A stretch of 64,000 nucleotides of DNA from Chryseosolibacter sp036402115 (GCA_036402115.1 DASWTM010000124.1:1-64000); one strand, 5' to 3'; shown: positions 24,757 to 33,889, numbered from the stretch's first letter. Translations and numbers: made by a program. The notes: generated from the sequence alone by a model not told the origin.

Positions 24757-25137
24757 TCAGCTTGCAGCGATTACGGCCTGAATGGACGTCTTCACGTTCG
24801 TCATATTCGGATCTTTCACGATGTAGCCGATTGCACCCATTTCATCAGTAGTCTTGCGATCAGACTCCAGCAGCGATCCCGTATAGATGCAAACAGGTAT
24901 TTCCTGCAATGCTGCCGTTTTCTTGAGCGCTTTCAGCATCTGTGTGCCGCTTCCAGCTTTGAATTCCAACTCAAGAAATATAATGTCGGGTAAAACGTCA
25001 TCGGGTTCAAGCAGCGCTTCCATAGCGGATTCCGTACTGAATGCTTTCACGCACGTGTGTGCCGGGTCAATTCTTCGAAGAATTTCTCTGAATTGTTCGT
25101 GCTGGTTGCGATCATTATCGACTAACATTATTCTCAT
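24757..25137 (-). CDS. Pseudo-receiver domain protein (phosphoacceptor Asp replaced by Glu)
   Basis: A 126-residue receiver-like protein. The ATG at 25137 is preferred; the longer frame has 18 extra residues without domain character. The fold signature is intact: V-D-N-D (6-9), I-I-F-L-E-L-E (52-58), Y-T-G-S with Thr86 and I-V-K-D-P with Lys108. The residue at the phosphoacceptor position is Glu56 rather than Asp, and the acidic pair is D-N. Normal aspartyl phosphorylation is therefore unlikely. Glu can mimic the phosphorylated state, so a constitutive or protein-binding role is inferred. It is monocistronic, divergent from the sterol-desaturase-like gene. Confidence 0.82.
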   Translation of the reverse strand: MRIMLVDNDRNQHEQFREILRRIDPAHTCVKAFSTESAMEALLEPDDVLPDIIFLELEFKAGSGTQMLKALKKTAALQEIPVCIYTGSLLESDRKTTDEMGAIGYIVKDPNMTNVKTSIQAVIAAS

Positions 25138-25360
25138 TTGCGCTGCTGTGATCCGTTGACAAGATAGCCTAAATAATTCAGGCCAGCGCATGGTGGCAAA
25201 GAAACATATAGCTGCTGCGTTACGGCTATTCTGCTCGTCATCCTCTTTTCGCTCAAGTACGCCCGCAAGTTCGGCACGTATTTTTCAGTCATAAAGGCGT
25301 GATAAGTCTGTCACAATCATCAGGCAACACAGCCGCTGACAAAAATAATGTGGAATAAGA

Positions 25361-26326
25361 ATGGAGATGGAAAAAATTTTTGGTGCAGAAAAAATCCCGT
25401 TGTCAGATAATCAAGAATTGCAATTCACGGTCCCGGACATTATCGTTTATGCAGCGCCTGTCATGTTTCTTTTTGTTTTGATCGAATATTTTGTTTCTCG
25501 CGCTCAAAACAGGGATCTCTATGAGAAGCGGGAAACGATTGGTTCAATATTCGTGGGCGTTGGCAATGTTGCCATCGGATTGCTGATCAAAGCAATTCTC
25601 TTGTATATGTTTATCGTTGTTTACAACTGGATACCCTGGCGACTCGAGCTCAACTGGTGGACAATCATTCCGTGCTACATCATTTTTGATTTCTGCAGTT
25701 ACTGGGCACACCGCATTTCTCATCATGTGCGCTTCCTTTGGGGAACTCACGTGCCACATCATTCTGCGGATCACTACAACCTTACCGTATCATTTCGGCT
25801 GAGTTGGGTGCAGTACGTCAAAATTATATTTTTTCTTCCGGTCGCGCTCGTAGGATTTCATCCGGTGATATTATTCGTGACAAACCAGGTTGCAATCTTA
25901 TATCAGTTCTGGCAGCACACCGAGTATATAGGAAAGCTTCATCCGGTCATCGAATACATTTTTGCGACACCTTCCGGCCACCGTGTTCATCACGGCTCAC
26001 AGGATAAATACATTAACAAAAACTTTGGAGCGACTTTTATAATATGGGACCGAATTTTCGGAACGTATCAGCCGGAGGAGGAGACCGTTGTTTATGGCCT
26101 TACACACCCGCTGGAGCACAAGCATGATCCATTTCACATAAACTTTCACGAATACATTTCAATTATCGAAGATGTGAAACGCGCGAAGTCATTCCGGGAA
26201 GCGTTGTTCTACGTTTTTGGTGACCCGGTTGACGTTGCGCGGGCGAAGGCAACAGCCCCAACAACGAAGAATGAAACTCAGCGAGACGGGATTAAGATAT
26301 ATGAGGTCGGACGTGAGATTCCATAA
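25361..26326 (+). CDS. Sterol desaturase / fatty acid hydroxylase superfamily protein
   Basis: A 321-residue membrane di-iron oxygenase with four hydrophobic segments. Histidine motifs are H-R-x-S-H-H (about 117-122), H-V-P-H-H (130-134) and, after two membrane segments, S-G-H-R-V-H-H-G (about 205-212). This is the ERG3/ sterol desaturase-type arrangement. Bacterial members hydroxylate or desaturate lipids, including fatty acids, ether lipids and carotenoids; the substrate here is unknown. A distantly related, shorter superfamily member is at 38188. The next gene, an SDR, starts 9 bp downstream, so the two probably act on the same lipid. Confidence 0.87.
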   Translation: MEMEKIFGAEKIPLSDNQELQFTVPDIIVYAAPVMFLFVLIEYFVSRAQNRDLYEKRETIGSIFVGVGNVAIGLLIKAILLYMFIVVYNWIPWRLELNWWTIIPCYIIFDFCSYWAHRISHHVRFLWGTHVPHHSADHYNLTVSFRLSWVQYVKIIFFLPVALVGFHPVILFVTNQVAILYQFWQHTEYIGKLHPVIEYIFATPSGHRVHHGSQDKYINKNFGATFIIWDRIFGTYQPEEETVVYGLTHPLEHKHDPFHINFHEYISIIEDVKRAKSFREALFYVFGDPVDVARAKATAPTTKNETQRDGIKIYEVGREIP

Positions 26327-26335
26327 TAGCGTTAG

Positions 26336-27154
26336 ATGCTTATGAAGACGGAGGTCACCAGGGAAGACAAACCAGCTTTTGCGCTCGTCACCGGAGGGTG
26401 CAAAGGCATCGGTAATGCGATAGCCAATGAATGCGCAGCGAGGGGGATGAATGTCTTGCTTGTCTCCAATGACGAGGGGTGTCTGCTCTCTGCGCGGGAC
26501 ACAATACGGTCGATGAATGTACAATCTCATTGCCTTGCATTGGACCTTACTCAAGATGACGCACCCGAAAAGGTTACGAACTGGATTGCTGAAAATGGTT
26601 TTCGCGTTAATGTGCTCATCAATAATGTGGGCATCGGCAAAGGCGGTATGTTCCACGCAATGAACATGAGCGACATGCAATACATGATGAAGCTGAACAA
26701 CAAGGTGCTTGTCGAACTGACTTACCGTTTGCTTCCGGAGCTCCAACAGCATCCTCAATCGTTCATTCTTAATCTGAGCAGCCTCGAAGCTACGTTACCG
26801 CTACCCTATAAAGCTGTGTATACCGCTACAAAGAACTTCGTCTATGCTTTTTCCCTGGCTATTGCCGAAGAGCTAAAGTTTTCAAATGTAAGCGTCAGCG
26901 TGATATGCCCCGGGCCCGTGTTGACAAATGAAGACGGGCTTAAGCGTTTGAAAGCTCACGGAGGGAGATCGAAGATATTGATGATGTATCCCAAACCAGT
27001 CGCGCGCATCGCGTTGGACGGTCTATTAAAAGGGAAGCGTGTTATCGTCCCGGGTTTTCTTAATGCCGTTTTTTTCAAGTTAGGGTCCCTGCTGCCTGTG
27101 AATGTAAAGATGCGCTTATTAGAGCGGTTGTTTCGTGTGTATAAAACTGCCTGA
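26336..27154 (+). CDS. Short-chain dehydrogenase/reductase, paralogue 1
   Basis: A 272-residue classical SDR. It has the nucleotide-binding T-G-G-C-K-G-I-G (about 20-27), N-N-V-G in place of N-N-A-G, catalytic Ser in N-L-S-S-L-E, and Y-T-A-T-K. The C-terminal extension (VARIALDGLLKGKRVIVPGF) ends in a hydrophobic amphipathic helix that could lie on the membrane. It follows the sterol-desaturase-like gene by 9 bp. A paralogue with the same extension at 37255 sits beside another fatty-acid hydroxylase, so the enzyme pair appears twice in the window. Likely reaction: reduction of a lipid keto or aldehyde group. Confidence 0.87.
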   Translation: MLMKTEVTREDKPAFALVTGGCKGIGNAIANECAARGMNVLLVSNDEGCLLSARDTIRSMNVQSHCLALDLTQDDAPEKVTNWIAENGFRVNVLINNVGIGKGGMFHAMNMSDMQYMMKLNNKVLVELTYRLLPELQQHPQSFILNLSSLEATLPLPYKAVYTATKNFVYAFSLAIAEELKFSNVSVSVICPGPVLTNEDGLKRLKAHGGRSKILMMYPKPVARIALDGLLKGKRVIVPGFLNAVFFKLGSLLPVNVKMRLLERLFRVYKTA

Positions 27155-27159
27155 TGCGC

Positions 27160-28038
27160 TTAAGCGGAATGTTGCTTCTTACGCGTCTCCTCAAAGTAGT
27201 TGTTAATTCCGCACATTGATTCGCTGATTTTCCACAGGCGTTGAGCATGTTCGCGGTTGTGCGATGCTGGAGAAGACGGTTTGGATCTCCGATTGTCCCA
27301 GTACAACCCACTGCGCCCAGCCACCTCGTTGCTTGTTGCGAGGTAGATGATGTTAGATGCCGCTTTCTCAGTAGTAATTCCGCTGAGCCGTCTGAGCTTC
27401 CACGCAAGACTGTGGAGGAAATTTGTGTGCTTGATTCCGATATCGGTTTTGACCAATCCGGGTTGAACACAATAGACTGAGATCTGTTTATCTGGTTTTA
27501 ATCGATCCAATTCATAGGAGAAAAGCAGGTTAGCAAGCTTGGCCTGTCCATACGCCTTGAGACCATGATATTTTCCTTCGAGATTCAAATTATCGAAATT
27601 CATTTTGCCATAGCGGTGCGAGTCAGACCCGATGTTGATAATCCGTCCCTCATTACTGTTAACAATTGCCGGATACAAGAGGTGCGTGAGCAGAAAGTAG
27701 GCGATGTGGTTCACGGCAAATTGTTTCTCGATTCCATCCTCGGTCAGTTCGAGGCTTGAATTCCACTGTGCAGCATTGTTAATGAGCACATCTAGGGTGG
27801 AAAATCGTTCCAGGATTTTTTCCGCGACCACTCGGATCTGTTGCTGTGAACAAAGGTCTACATTGAAATAGTGGACTTTGTTGTTGCGGGTGTCACGTTT
27901 CAATTCCTCAACTAGTGCGGCACCTTTCTCTGGACTTCTGCCGAGAAGAATCACGGTGTGCTGAAGACTAGCGAGACCTTCAGCGATGGCACGGCCGATT
28001 CCAGAAGTGGCTCCTGTAATTACGCAAGTTTTGCTCAT
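27160..28038 (-). CDS. SDR family oxidoreductase, retinol-dehydrogenase-like
   Basis: A 292-residue SDR. I chose the ATG at 28038, directly before the cofactor strand (MSKTCVITGATSGIG); the longer frame adds only eight residues. Motifs: T-G-A-T-S-G-I-G (about 8-15), N-N-A-A (about 84-87), I-N-I-G-S-D, and Y-G-Q-A-K for the catalytic Tyr/Lys. The G-R-S-P-E-K after strand 2 suggests NADP(H) preference. The overall pattern matches the retinol dehydrogenase / WW-oxidoreductase-like group. It is convergent with the previous SDR gene with a 5-bp gap. Substrate is unknown. Confidence 0.87.
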   Translation of the reverse strand: MSKTCVITGATSGIGRAIAEGLASLQHTVILLGRSPEKGAALVEELKRDTRNNKVHYFNVDLCSQQQIRVVAEKILERFSTLDVLINNAAQWNSSLELTEDGIEKQFAVNHIAYFLLTHLLYPAIVNSNEGRIINIGSDSHRYGKMNFDNLNLEGKYHGLKAYGQAKLANLLFSYELDRLKPDKQISVYCVQPGLVKTDIGIKHTNFLHSLAWKLRRLSGITTEKAASNIIYLATSNEVAGRSGLYWDNRRSKPSSPASHNREHAQRLWKISESMCGINNYFEETRKKQHSA

Positions 28039-28131
28039 AGAAAACCATGTGGTAAATTTCATTCCCGTGGTGTGGCGGCTGTAAGCTCACGTGTAGTGCT
28101 CTAGTGTGACAGTTCGCGGCAGATTAAACCG

Positions 28132-29010
28132 TCACAAACCTGTGATGGCCTGGTATGCACTCGTAACCACTTCCGTCATTTTAGGAAAATCAAGCGTCTC
28201 GATCGTGTCGGTTTTCTGATGGTAGTGTGGATTTCTGACAAAGGAAGTGTCGTTGATCATGAGAGCAGGATAACCGAACTCCCAATAATTTCGGTGATCT
28301 GATAAGCCTGCCAGCGAGTTCCCGGCAGGGAAACTAATTACCTGCACATCGATTCCCGAATCGGCAGACATCAGGCGATGCATCGTTTCATTGAATGCTC
28401 TGTATTTCTCGATGCCCACTACTACGATGAAGTTGGCGGTGGACGGATAAATTTTTGCCAGCGCTGGTGATGGATACTGCTGCGAATTTGGTTTGTCCGA
28501 AAAGTAGCCAATCATTTCCAGGCAAACCATCCCCATCACCTCCCGCTGCTCATCATGCAAGGACTTCGCATGTACGTAGCTGCCCATTTCACGCGTTGCA
28601 AAGAAGGGCGGCTCTTCAAGGCAGTAAGCCACAAAGTCAATTCGATAGTCAACTTTAGGTCTATGCGCAAAGACCATCCGTGCCAGCTCAAGTAACCCGG
28701 CCACTGCACTCGCGTTGTCATCAGCACCCGGCTGGTCACCGCACACATCATAGTGGGCACCAATGACGAGCGTTTTTGTTTTGTCGGCATTGTATGACGC
28801 AATGATGTTATCGAACTTCTGACCTCCTGCCGTCCATGCCTGGCGATGCGGTTGTACGCCTGAAGCGTGAAATTGAGCGTGGATATAGCTTGCAGTGTGC
28901 TCAAGTGACCTGACATTTGCATAATTGCGAGGAGGGTTGACTGTGGTCAAAAACTTTACATGATTGTAAAGCTGCGTGTGGTCAGCCCGTTGTCGATTTA
29001 AAGCGGTCAT
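28132..29010 (-). CDS. M28 family zinc metallopeptidase
   Basis: A 292-residue M28 peptidase. The ATG at 29010 is preferred: the frame stays open for 80 more codons upstream, but that stretch translates the degenerate repeat at 29046-29155. Zinc-site motifs are visible: G-A-H-Y-D (first ligand and nearby Asp), G-A-D-D-N (bridging Asp), L-E-E (base and ligand), and Y-H-Q-K-T-D-T with the last His. No clear signal peptide from the chosen start, so it may act in the cytoplasm. The likely activity is an aminopeptidase. It is monocistronic. Confidence 0.85.
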   Translation of the reverse strand: MTALNRQRADHTQLYNHVKFLTTVNPPRNYANVRSLEHTASYIHAQFHASGVQPHRQAWTAGGQKFDNIIASYNADKTKTLVIGAHYDVCGDQPGADDNASAVAGLLELARMVFAHRPKVDYRIDFVAYCLEEPPFFATREMGSYVHAKSLHDEQREVMGMVCLEMIGYFSDKPNSQQYPSPALAKIYPSTANFIVVVGIEKYRAFNETMHRLMSADSGIDVQVISFPAGNSLAGLSDHRNYWEFGYPALMINDTSFVRNPHYHQKTDTIETLDFPKMTEVVTSAYQAITGL

Positions 29011-29045
29011 ATTGATAGTCTCGCTCAAATTAGCAAAATTTATTC

Positions 29046-29155
29046 CGGTGAGTAAGGGGGAATAGGTGATGGGTGATGGTTGATGGGCAATAGGTGATGG
29101 GTCATGATTGTTGGCGGGATGGTTGATGGTTAATTGGTAATGGTTAATCGGTAAT
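29046..29155. repeat. Degenerate TGATGG/TTAATGG-type word repeat
   Basis: About 110 bp made of variations on GGTGATGG, TTGATGG and GGTAATGG, starting 36 bp upstream of the M28 start. The longest M28 frame would translate it. It may contain or replace the M28 promoter region. It is similar in style to repeats at 961 and 41607. Confidence 0.6.
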
Positions 29156-29285
29156 TCTGAAGTATGATATGGAATTACAATCTTTTTTTGATGTAATAAC
29201 AGTGACTGTTCACCCAGTAATATGTGATAGGACAATAGGAATAAAAACATTTTTTGTTACGGTGCTCAGTTGAAAAAACGCCCTT

Positions 29286-29651
29286 ATGAATCGAAACATA
29301 CAACGACAACTGAAAGACATCCAATTGCGCGCGGAACATCTGTTGAATGGGCGTCCAACGCTGGAGGAAATAGAAGAGTTCGATCAATACAATGAAGAAT
29401 TGAAGAACTTTCTGCTGAGCAACCTGGCTGAACCGGAACTGCTTGAACGTGTCAGGCAGATTCCAAAAATATTGGAGGAGTCGCCTGCACAATTAGCAAG
29501 CCGTGGACTTGTTTCCACTGTCCTGGCATTTTTTGCATCTTCTCTGATCGCCTATTTTCAGGAGCGCCAACAAATTGAAAATGCTATTGAGTTGATACGT
29601 GAAGTCCGCGGAGCTTACGCAACGATCGAATTCTTTACGAGAAATTCCTAA
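29286..29651 (+). CDS. Hypothetical protein with one hydrophobic segment
   Basis: A 121-residue protein I do not recognise. The first 70 residues are strongly charged and helical (LKDIQLRAEHLL, LEEIEEFDQYNEELKNFLL). A hydrophobic segment follows at about 75-93 (GLVSTVLAFFASSLIAYF), then a helical charged end. The middle may be membrane-inserted or amphipathic, so a small membrane-associated protein is possible. ATG at 29286. It stands alone between divergent and unrelated genes; the 226-bp gap after it holds nothing I recognise. Confidence 0.6.
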   Translation: MNRNIQRQLKDIQLRAEHLLNGRPTLEEIEEFDQYNEELKNFLLSNLAEPELLERVRQIPKILEESPAQLASRGLVSTVLAFFASSLIAYFQERQQIENAIELIREVRGAYATIEFFTRNS

Positions 29652-29877
29652 CATTCATGCGTTGGGGCCGTGATTTCCCCACTACAATCAACCACTCCTA
29701 CTATCACAAAAGATGGAAAGCCGCTTGTAAAAAGCGATGCCAACTATATTTCACCATTTGTCTGAGCGTATCTTATCGCCAGCTATATTTGTCGTTTGTG
29801 ATAAATTTGTCGGATGATGTTATTGCCCTCTGGCACTGCTGAAGCCGGCATTGAGAATAATGAATTAATGGATCACT

Positions 29878-31818
29878 GTGAACATTTATTCTAATATAGC
29901 AGGAGCTTACCCGTTTTTTGATCAGGCCCCTGTGGTCATTGGTTTTGTCCGTGGCGCAAACTATGTCATTGAATTTGCCAATGAGGCTTTGCAGAACGTG
30001 TGGAAGGTGGACAATTCAGTTTACGGCAAATCGCTGTTTGACGTTTTTCCGGCACTGGAGTCGCAGGGGTTTCGCCAATTGCTGGACAACGTCAGGACTA
30101 CTGGCAATCCTTTTAAAGCATATGAGTTTCCTATTGCGTTTGAACGCGATGGCATAACGGATACTTATTATTTCGATTTTATATATCAGCCCTTCCGGGA
30201 AGGCGATGCCGTTACTGGCGTAATTGCGGTGGGACATGATGTGACGGAAAAGGTACTCGCAAAGAAGCAGGTTGAGCGTGGTGACACAAAATGGAAACAG
30301 CTTGCGAACTCGCTGCCAGTAATTGTTTGGACGGCTGATGAAAACGGTAACGTTGATTTCTTTAACAGGCTTTGGTATGAGACAACAGGTCAGCAGCCCG
30401 AGGATACGAAAGGCTTTGGCTGGACAAAGGCTCTTCATCCAGACGATGTTGAGCGTTGCCTTCAAGCGTGGAACCAGGCGCTAGCCAATCGTACGTTCTA
30501 TGAAATGGAAGTACGTTACCAGAGGCGCGATGGCAGCTACCAATGGGCACTCGCGCGAGGGGTTCCCATATTTGAGAACAACAAGGTTGTAAGCTGGTAT
30601 GGCACCAGTACCGATATCAGCGAACAAAAGAACATTGAACGCAAGCTGGAAGATGCAGTAAAAGGCCAGACCCAGGAGATTGAACACAAAGACAGCCTGC
30701 TGCAAAGTATATTGAAAAATTCCTCGAATGGAATTTCCGTTTCGCGGATGATCTTTGATGGCCAGGGCAACGTTGTAGATGCACTCACCATCCTGGCCAA
30801 TGATGCCGCGGTGAAATTCTCGGGCTTACCACGCGAGCAGTACTTGTCGAAGCCTGCCAGCCACTTCGACCCGAATATCATTTCGTCTGCGTATGGGCAG
30901 GCTTGCATTAATACATTGAAGACAGGTCAGCCTTTTATCATGCGGTATTTTCTCGAGTTCAGTAAGCGCTGGCTTGAGTTGACGGTTTCTAAAATGGATG
31001 AAAGTCACCTCATTCACCACTTTACTGATGTAACGCCCATTCGCGAGGCAGAATTAAAGCTGGAAAAGACGCTGGAGGATCTACGGTATTCAAACGCAAA
31101 CCTCGAAGAGTTCGCATACGCAGCCTCACACGATTTGAAAGAACCCATTCGCAAGTCACAATACTATGCGAACAGGTTGAAAGAGGATTTGAAGGAAACG
31201 CTCACTGATCAGCAACGATTGCTTTTCCAACGACTTGAAAACTCCCAGGCGCGAATGGACAAACTTATTGTTGATCTGCTCGAATACTCCCAGGCAGCAA
31301 AAGGAGCGGCCGATGTACAAATGCTCGATCTGAACAGTGAAGTTAAACACGTGCTGGAAGATCTTGAATTGGAGATTCAGAAAAAGGGTGCAAAGATTCT
31401 TGTTGGTGAGCTTCCTAGCATTAAAGGCAACAAGCGGCAGATCCACCAGTTGTTTCAGAACCTAATTAGTAACTCGCTCAAGTACAATAGGGACAGCGTT
31501 GCGCCCGAGATTTCGATCGTTTCTCAAGTTGTCCGCGCGGGAGATGTGAAGCACGAGTTTTCTGCAGATGTAGCGTCAAAGGATTACAATTTAATAACCA
31601 TTTCCGATAATGGAATTGGGTTCGAGCAAATCTACGCAGATAAGATTTTTAAGGTATTCACGCGCCTGCATGCGAATGAACAATACCGTGGGTCTGGAAT
31701 TGGTTTATCAATCGTCAAGAAAGTTGTGGAAAGCCACCATGGTGTTGTGTGGGCTGAAAGTGAACCCTTGAAGGGAACAGTGTTTAAGATTTTGCTTCCA
31801 GTGGATACTGCCAATTAA
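29878..31818 (+). CDS. PAS-domain sensor histidine kinase
   Basis: A 646-residue cytosolic hybrid of three PAS domains (about 10-125, 135-255, 275-390) and a kinase core. The H-box is A-S-H-D-L-K-E-P with phosphorylated His418, followed by HATPase motifs N (HQLFQNLISNSLKYN), G1 (I-S-D-N-G-I-G-F) and G2 (G-S-G-I-G-L-S-I-V). It has no membrane segment, so it should sense a cytosolic signal (redox, light or ligand via PAS). The start is GTG at 29878; no in-frame ATG is near. No response regulator is adjacent, but receivers at 20528 and 24757 are possible partners. Its end overlaps the convergent hydrolase gene by 4 bp. Confidence 0.9.
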   Translation: MNIYSNIAGAYPFFDQAPVVIGFVRGANYVIEFANEALQNVWKVDNSVYGKSLFDVFPALESQGFRQLLDNVRTTGNPFKAYEFPIAFERDGITDTYYFDFIYQPFREGDAVTGVIAVGHDVTEKVLAKKQVERGDTKWKQLANSLPVIVWTADENGNVDFFNRLWYETTGQQPEDTKGFGWTKALHPDDVERCLQAWNQALANRTFYEMEVRYQRRDGSYQWALARGVPIFENNKVVSWYGTSTDISEQKNIERKLEDAVKGQTQEIEHKDSLLQSILKNSSNGISVSRMIFDGQGNVVDALTILANDAAVKFSGLPREQYLSKPASHFDPNIISSAYGQACINTLKTGQPFIMRYFLEFSKRWLELTVSKMDESHLIHHFTDVTPIREAELKLEKTLEDLRYSNANLEEFAYAASHDLKEPIRKSQYYANRLKEDLKETLTDQQRLLFQRLENSQARMDKLIVDLLEYSQAAKGAADVQMLDLNSEVKHVLEDLELEIQKKGAKILVGELPSIKGNKRQIHQLFQNLISNSLKYNRDSVAPEISIVSQVVRAGDVKHEFSADVASKDYNLITISDNGIGFEQIYADKIFKVFTRLHANEQYRGSGIGLSIVKKVVESHHGVVWAESEPLKGTVFKILLPVDTAN

Positions 31819-32366
31819 TCATTCTGTTTGATGTCGAGCGCTACCATACTCAGGTCGTTATTCAGCTGATGGCCACCAGTTGGGATCTCACGGAACCTTG
31901 CCCATGGCAGCTTTTGTTTGTACGCAATGAACTGCGAAAAAGGAACTTCATCATCATCGCGAGTGTGATAAAAGAATAAGGGGATGTTTCGATCGAGTTT
32001 ATGCTCGAAGCCATCTTTCAATTTGAACGGCTGCACCCAATCTTCATTCCCGGTCCAGAATGGTGTGCTGACTAGAAAAATCCCTGCGACCTTTTTATTG
32101 ATCTCCATTTCTGAGAAAGTGGCTAACAGCATCGATGCGCCAAAAGAGTGTGCGACAATTATGAGTTCATCATTTCGTTTGGAGATTTCCTGAGCGATTT
32201 GTTTGCGTCTGCCAAGGTCGGGTGTCCCATCATTTGAAAGGAATGGATAATGAATAGCGTAATTCACGCCAAGTTCTGCTTTCAGCGATGCGACCAGTTT
32301 AGCATCGGCATCGTAATCTTCCTTTTCACCTCCCCCATGAAGAAACAGGATATCTTTTTTTACCAT
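31815..32366 (-). CDS. Alpha/beta-hydrolase (RBBP9/YdeN-like)
   Basis: A 183-residue soluble hydrolase. The ATG at 32366 is preferred over one seven codons upstream because it is right before the first strand (MVKKDILFLHGGG). Motifs: H-G-G-G as the oxyanion region, A-H-S-F-G-A with catalytic Ser near 83, and a C-terminal G-G-H-Q-L-N with the catalytic His. Asp in D-D-D-E-V-P is the likely acid. The compact length without a lid matches the YdeN/RBBP9 group, usually called serine hydrolases of unknown substrate. It overlaps the kinase gene tail-to-tail by 4 bp. Confidence 0.82.
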   Translation of the reverse strand: MVKKDILFLHGGGEKEDYDADAKLVASLKAELGVNYAIHYPFLSNDGTPDLGRRKQIAQEISKRNDELIIVAHSFGASMLLATFSEMEINKKVAGIFLVSTPFWTGNEDWVQPFKLKDGFEHKLDRNIPLFFYHTRDDDEVPFSQFIAYKQKLPWARFREIPTGGHQLNNDLSMVALDIKQND

Positions 32367-32563
32367 TGTGATAGAAGTAATGATCAAAATTAAATTTTAT
32401 TGGCGCATTGTTGGAGGGCTGAATCCGACAAGTTGCACGGTCCTTGGCGACTGCAGGCACCTGGGATGTAAAAATTTCGCAATTCGCCCGATGATTGTCG
32501 TCTTTGCCCTGCATAGCATTCGTGTACTATATCGAGGTTTGGCAAACACAAATACAAAGACAG

Positions 32564-33172
32564 ATGAGAAAGATAATTGTTCTATCAATGATTACAGTTG
32601 ATGGTGTGATGCAAGCTCCCGGGGGACCGAAAGAAGATACCTCCGGTGGTTTTAAATATGGCGGATGGGTTGCGCCTTATGGAGATGAACAGTACAATAA
32701 GGTGGTGAAAGAGGAATTAAAGCCGGCTGACTATCTGCTAGGAAGGAAGACGTATGAGATATGGGCTGATTATTGGCCGAAGCACGGTGATTTCTGGCCA
32801 GGTATTAACGAAGGGAATAAATATGTCTTCTCGAAGAATTTGTCGAAAACCGATCCCATCGTGACGGGTTGGACAAATTCGTCTGTTATTAGAAACGTGG
32901 GTGACATCTGGAAATTAAAGCTCACAGCCGGACGTGATATTCAAGTGTGGGGCAGCAGTGAGCTTGTCCGTTTATTAATTAAGAATGACCTCGTAGACGA
33001 GCTTCGCCTGAAAATCCATCCTTTGATATTAGGCAAAGGCAAAAAACTGTTTGACAAAGGGATGATCCCAGCTGCCTTCAAACTGGAGGAATGTATAATT
33101 ACGTCTAAGGGGGTGATAATCGTAAGGTATAAGCGTGAAGGAGAGGTAACAACGGGGACGGTTGGAGTTTAA
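32564..33172 (+). CDS. Dihydrofolate reductase-like (RibD C-terminal) protein
   Basis: A 202-residue protein of the RibD_C / DHFR-like group. The ATG at 32564 begins MRKIIVLSMITVDGVMQAPG, the usual start, with D-G-V in place of the DHFR substrate loop. Further signs: LLGRKTYEIWADYW, I-Q-V-W-G-S-S-E-L-V, and L-V-D-E-L-R-L-K-I-H-P-L-I-L-G-K-G-K-K-L-F. Such proteins bind NADPH; few have known substrates and they are not replacement DHFRs. A second, divergent member is at 44414. A longer frame upstream (23 codons) is not supported. Monocistronic. Confidence 0.87.
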   Translation: MRKIIVLSMITVDGVMQAPGGPKEDTSGGFKYGGWVAPYGDEQYNKVVKEELKPADYLLGRKTYEIWADYWPKHGDFWPGINEGNKYVFSKNLSKTDPIVTGWTNSSVIRNVGDIWKLKLTAGRDIQVWGSSELVRLLIKNDLVDELRLKIHPLILGKGKKLFDKGMIPAAFKLEECIITSKGVIIVRYKREGEVTTGTVGV

Positions 33173-33265
33173 CACGCGAGGCAGCGCGAACGGTGTTTGA
33201 GCTTTTGCTTCCGGTTTTCGGGAAATAAACCGAAATTATCGGCCGTTAAATTTAAGACCCCACCA

Positions 33266-33685
33266 ATGAACGGACAACGATTTGTCTGCCACCCGGCACC
33301 TGCTGACAAGAGAAAGTACATTGCTGACATCGGAAAGATTCTAGTTTCGGATTATGGCAAAAAGAAATTCTACAAGCCTGAGGAAGTAAAAAAAGCGCAT
33401 AAAAAGAGTACATGGGATGCGTATGATTTCAGTTGCTGGGCAATGAGCACCTATTCCTCGCATTCCGATTTTGACGAATACCATGAGCAAACGGGAGAAG
33501 CCTGTGACTACACGCAGATGAAAGCGGAGATGCTTGAGGGCATTTCGGTGAGTGAAGCTGTCCACCTGAGTGATCTGGCAGACGTAGACCTCGATGCTTC
33601 GTGGCTTGACATGGGCGAAGCGGTTGGTGGGATTCTTGAGGGAATTGGTGAGTTCTTCGCTGCGATTCTTGAAACAATTGACTGA
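33266..33685 (+). CDS. Hypothetical protein (DUF6559-like pattern)
   Basis: A 139-residue soluble protein. The ATG at 33266 is preferred; upstream in-frame sequence reads into the intergenic region. The centre has YIADIGKILVSDYGKKKFY, K-P-E-E-V, and SDFDEYHEQTGEACDYTQM. This resembles the 'Y-G ... Y-(T/K)-x-E-x-V' pattern I associate with DUF6559, but I am not certain. The C-terminus (MGEAVGGILEGIGEFFAAIL) is an amphipathic helix. No neighbours suggest a function. Confidence 0.55.
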   Translation: MNGQRFVCHPAPADKRKYIADIGKILVSDYGKKKFYKPEEVKKAHKKSTWDAYDFSCWAMSTYSSHSDFDEYHEQTGEACDYTQMKAEMLEGISVSEAVHLSDLADVDLDASWLDMGEAVGGILEGIGEFFAAILETID

Positions 33686-33707
33686 GCATCATCGCTGTCA
33701 CCAAAAC

Positions 33708-33727
33708 CATTGTTGGTGTTGCGTTGA
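33708..33727. repeat. Partial REP-like arm, reverse orientation
   Basis: CATTGTTGGTGTTGCG here is the reverse complement of the right arm of the 43278 REP element (CGCAACACCAACAACG) with one change. No matching second arm follows, so it is a remnant or half-element about 9 kb from the RAYT gene. The 324-bp gap 33686-34009 holds this, the palindrome at 33872 and no gene. Confidence 0.45.
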
Positions 33728-33871
33728 GCATGTGCTGGAGCACACCACGAACCGAGGTACTTTCAAAATCCACTGTGTCGAACGTAGACTGATTTTGATT
33801 TTTCGTCATGTCGGGAAAGGATAACGTAGACCTTCACCCGCGTGAGCGATTGAGCGGCCTGTTTGAGCCCG

Positions 33872-33889
33872 TCCCGATAGCTATCGGGA
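33872..33889. repeat. Perfect 18-bp palindrome
   Basis: TCCCGATAGCTATCGGGA is a perfect palindrome. A related GCGATAGCGATCGGGGGC lies at about 33979-33996. Palindromes of this CGATAGCTATCG type recur between genes in Bacteroidota, so a dispersed repeat is more likely than an operator. Confidence 0.6.

Noticed and set aside
29011..29250. 80-codon N-terminal extension of the M28 peptidase gene
   Set aside because: It mostly translates the TGATGG-type degenerate repeat at 29046-29155 and lacks a signal peptide or domain; the ATG at 29010 is at the expected position of the fold.
33872..33889. 18-bp palindrome as a transcription-factor operator
   Set aside because: It is not in a promoter region of a clear gene and this palindrome type recurs between genes in the phylum; a dispersed repeat is likelier.
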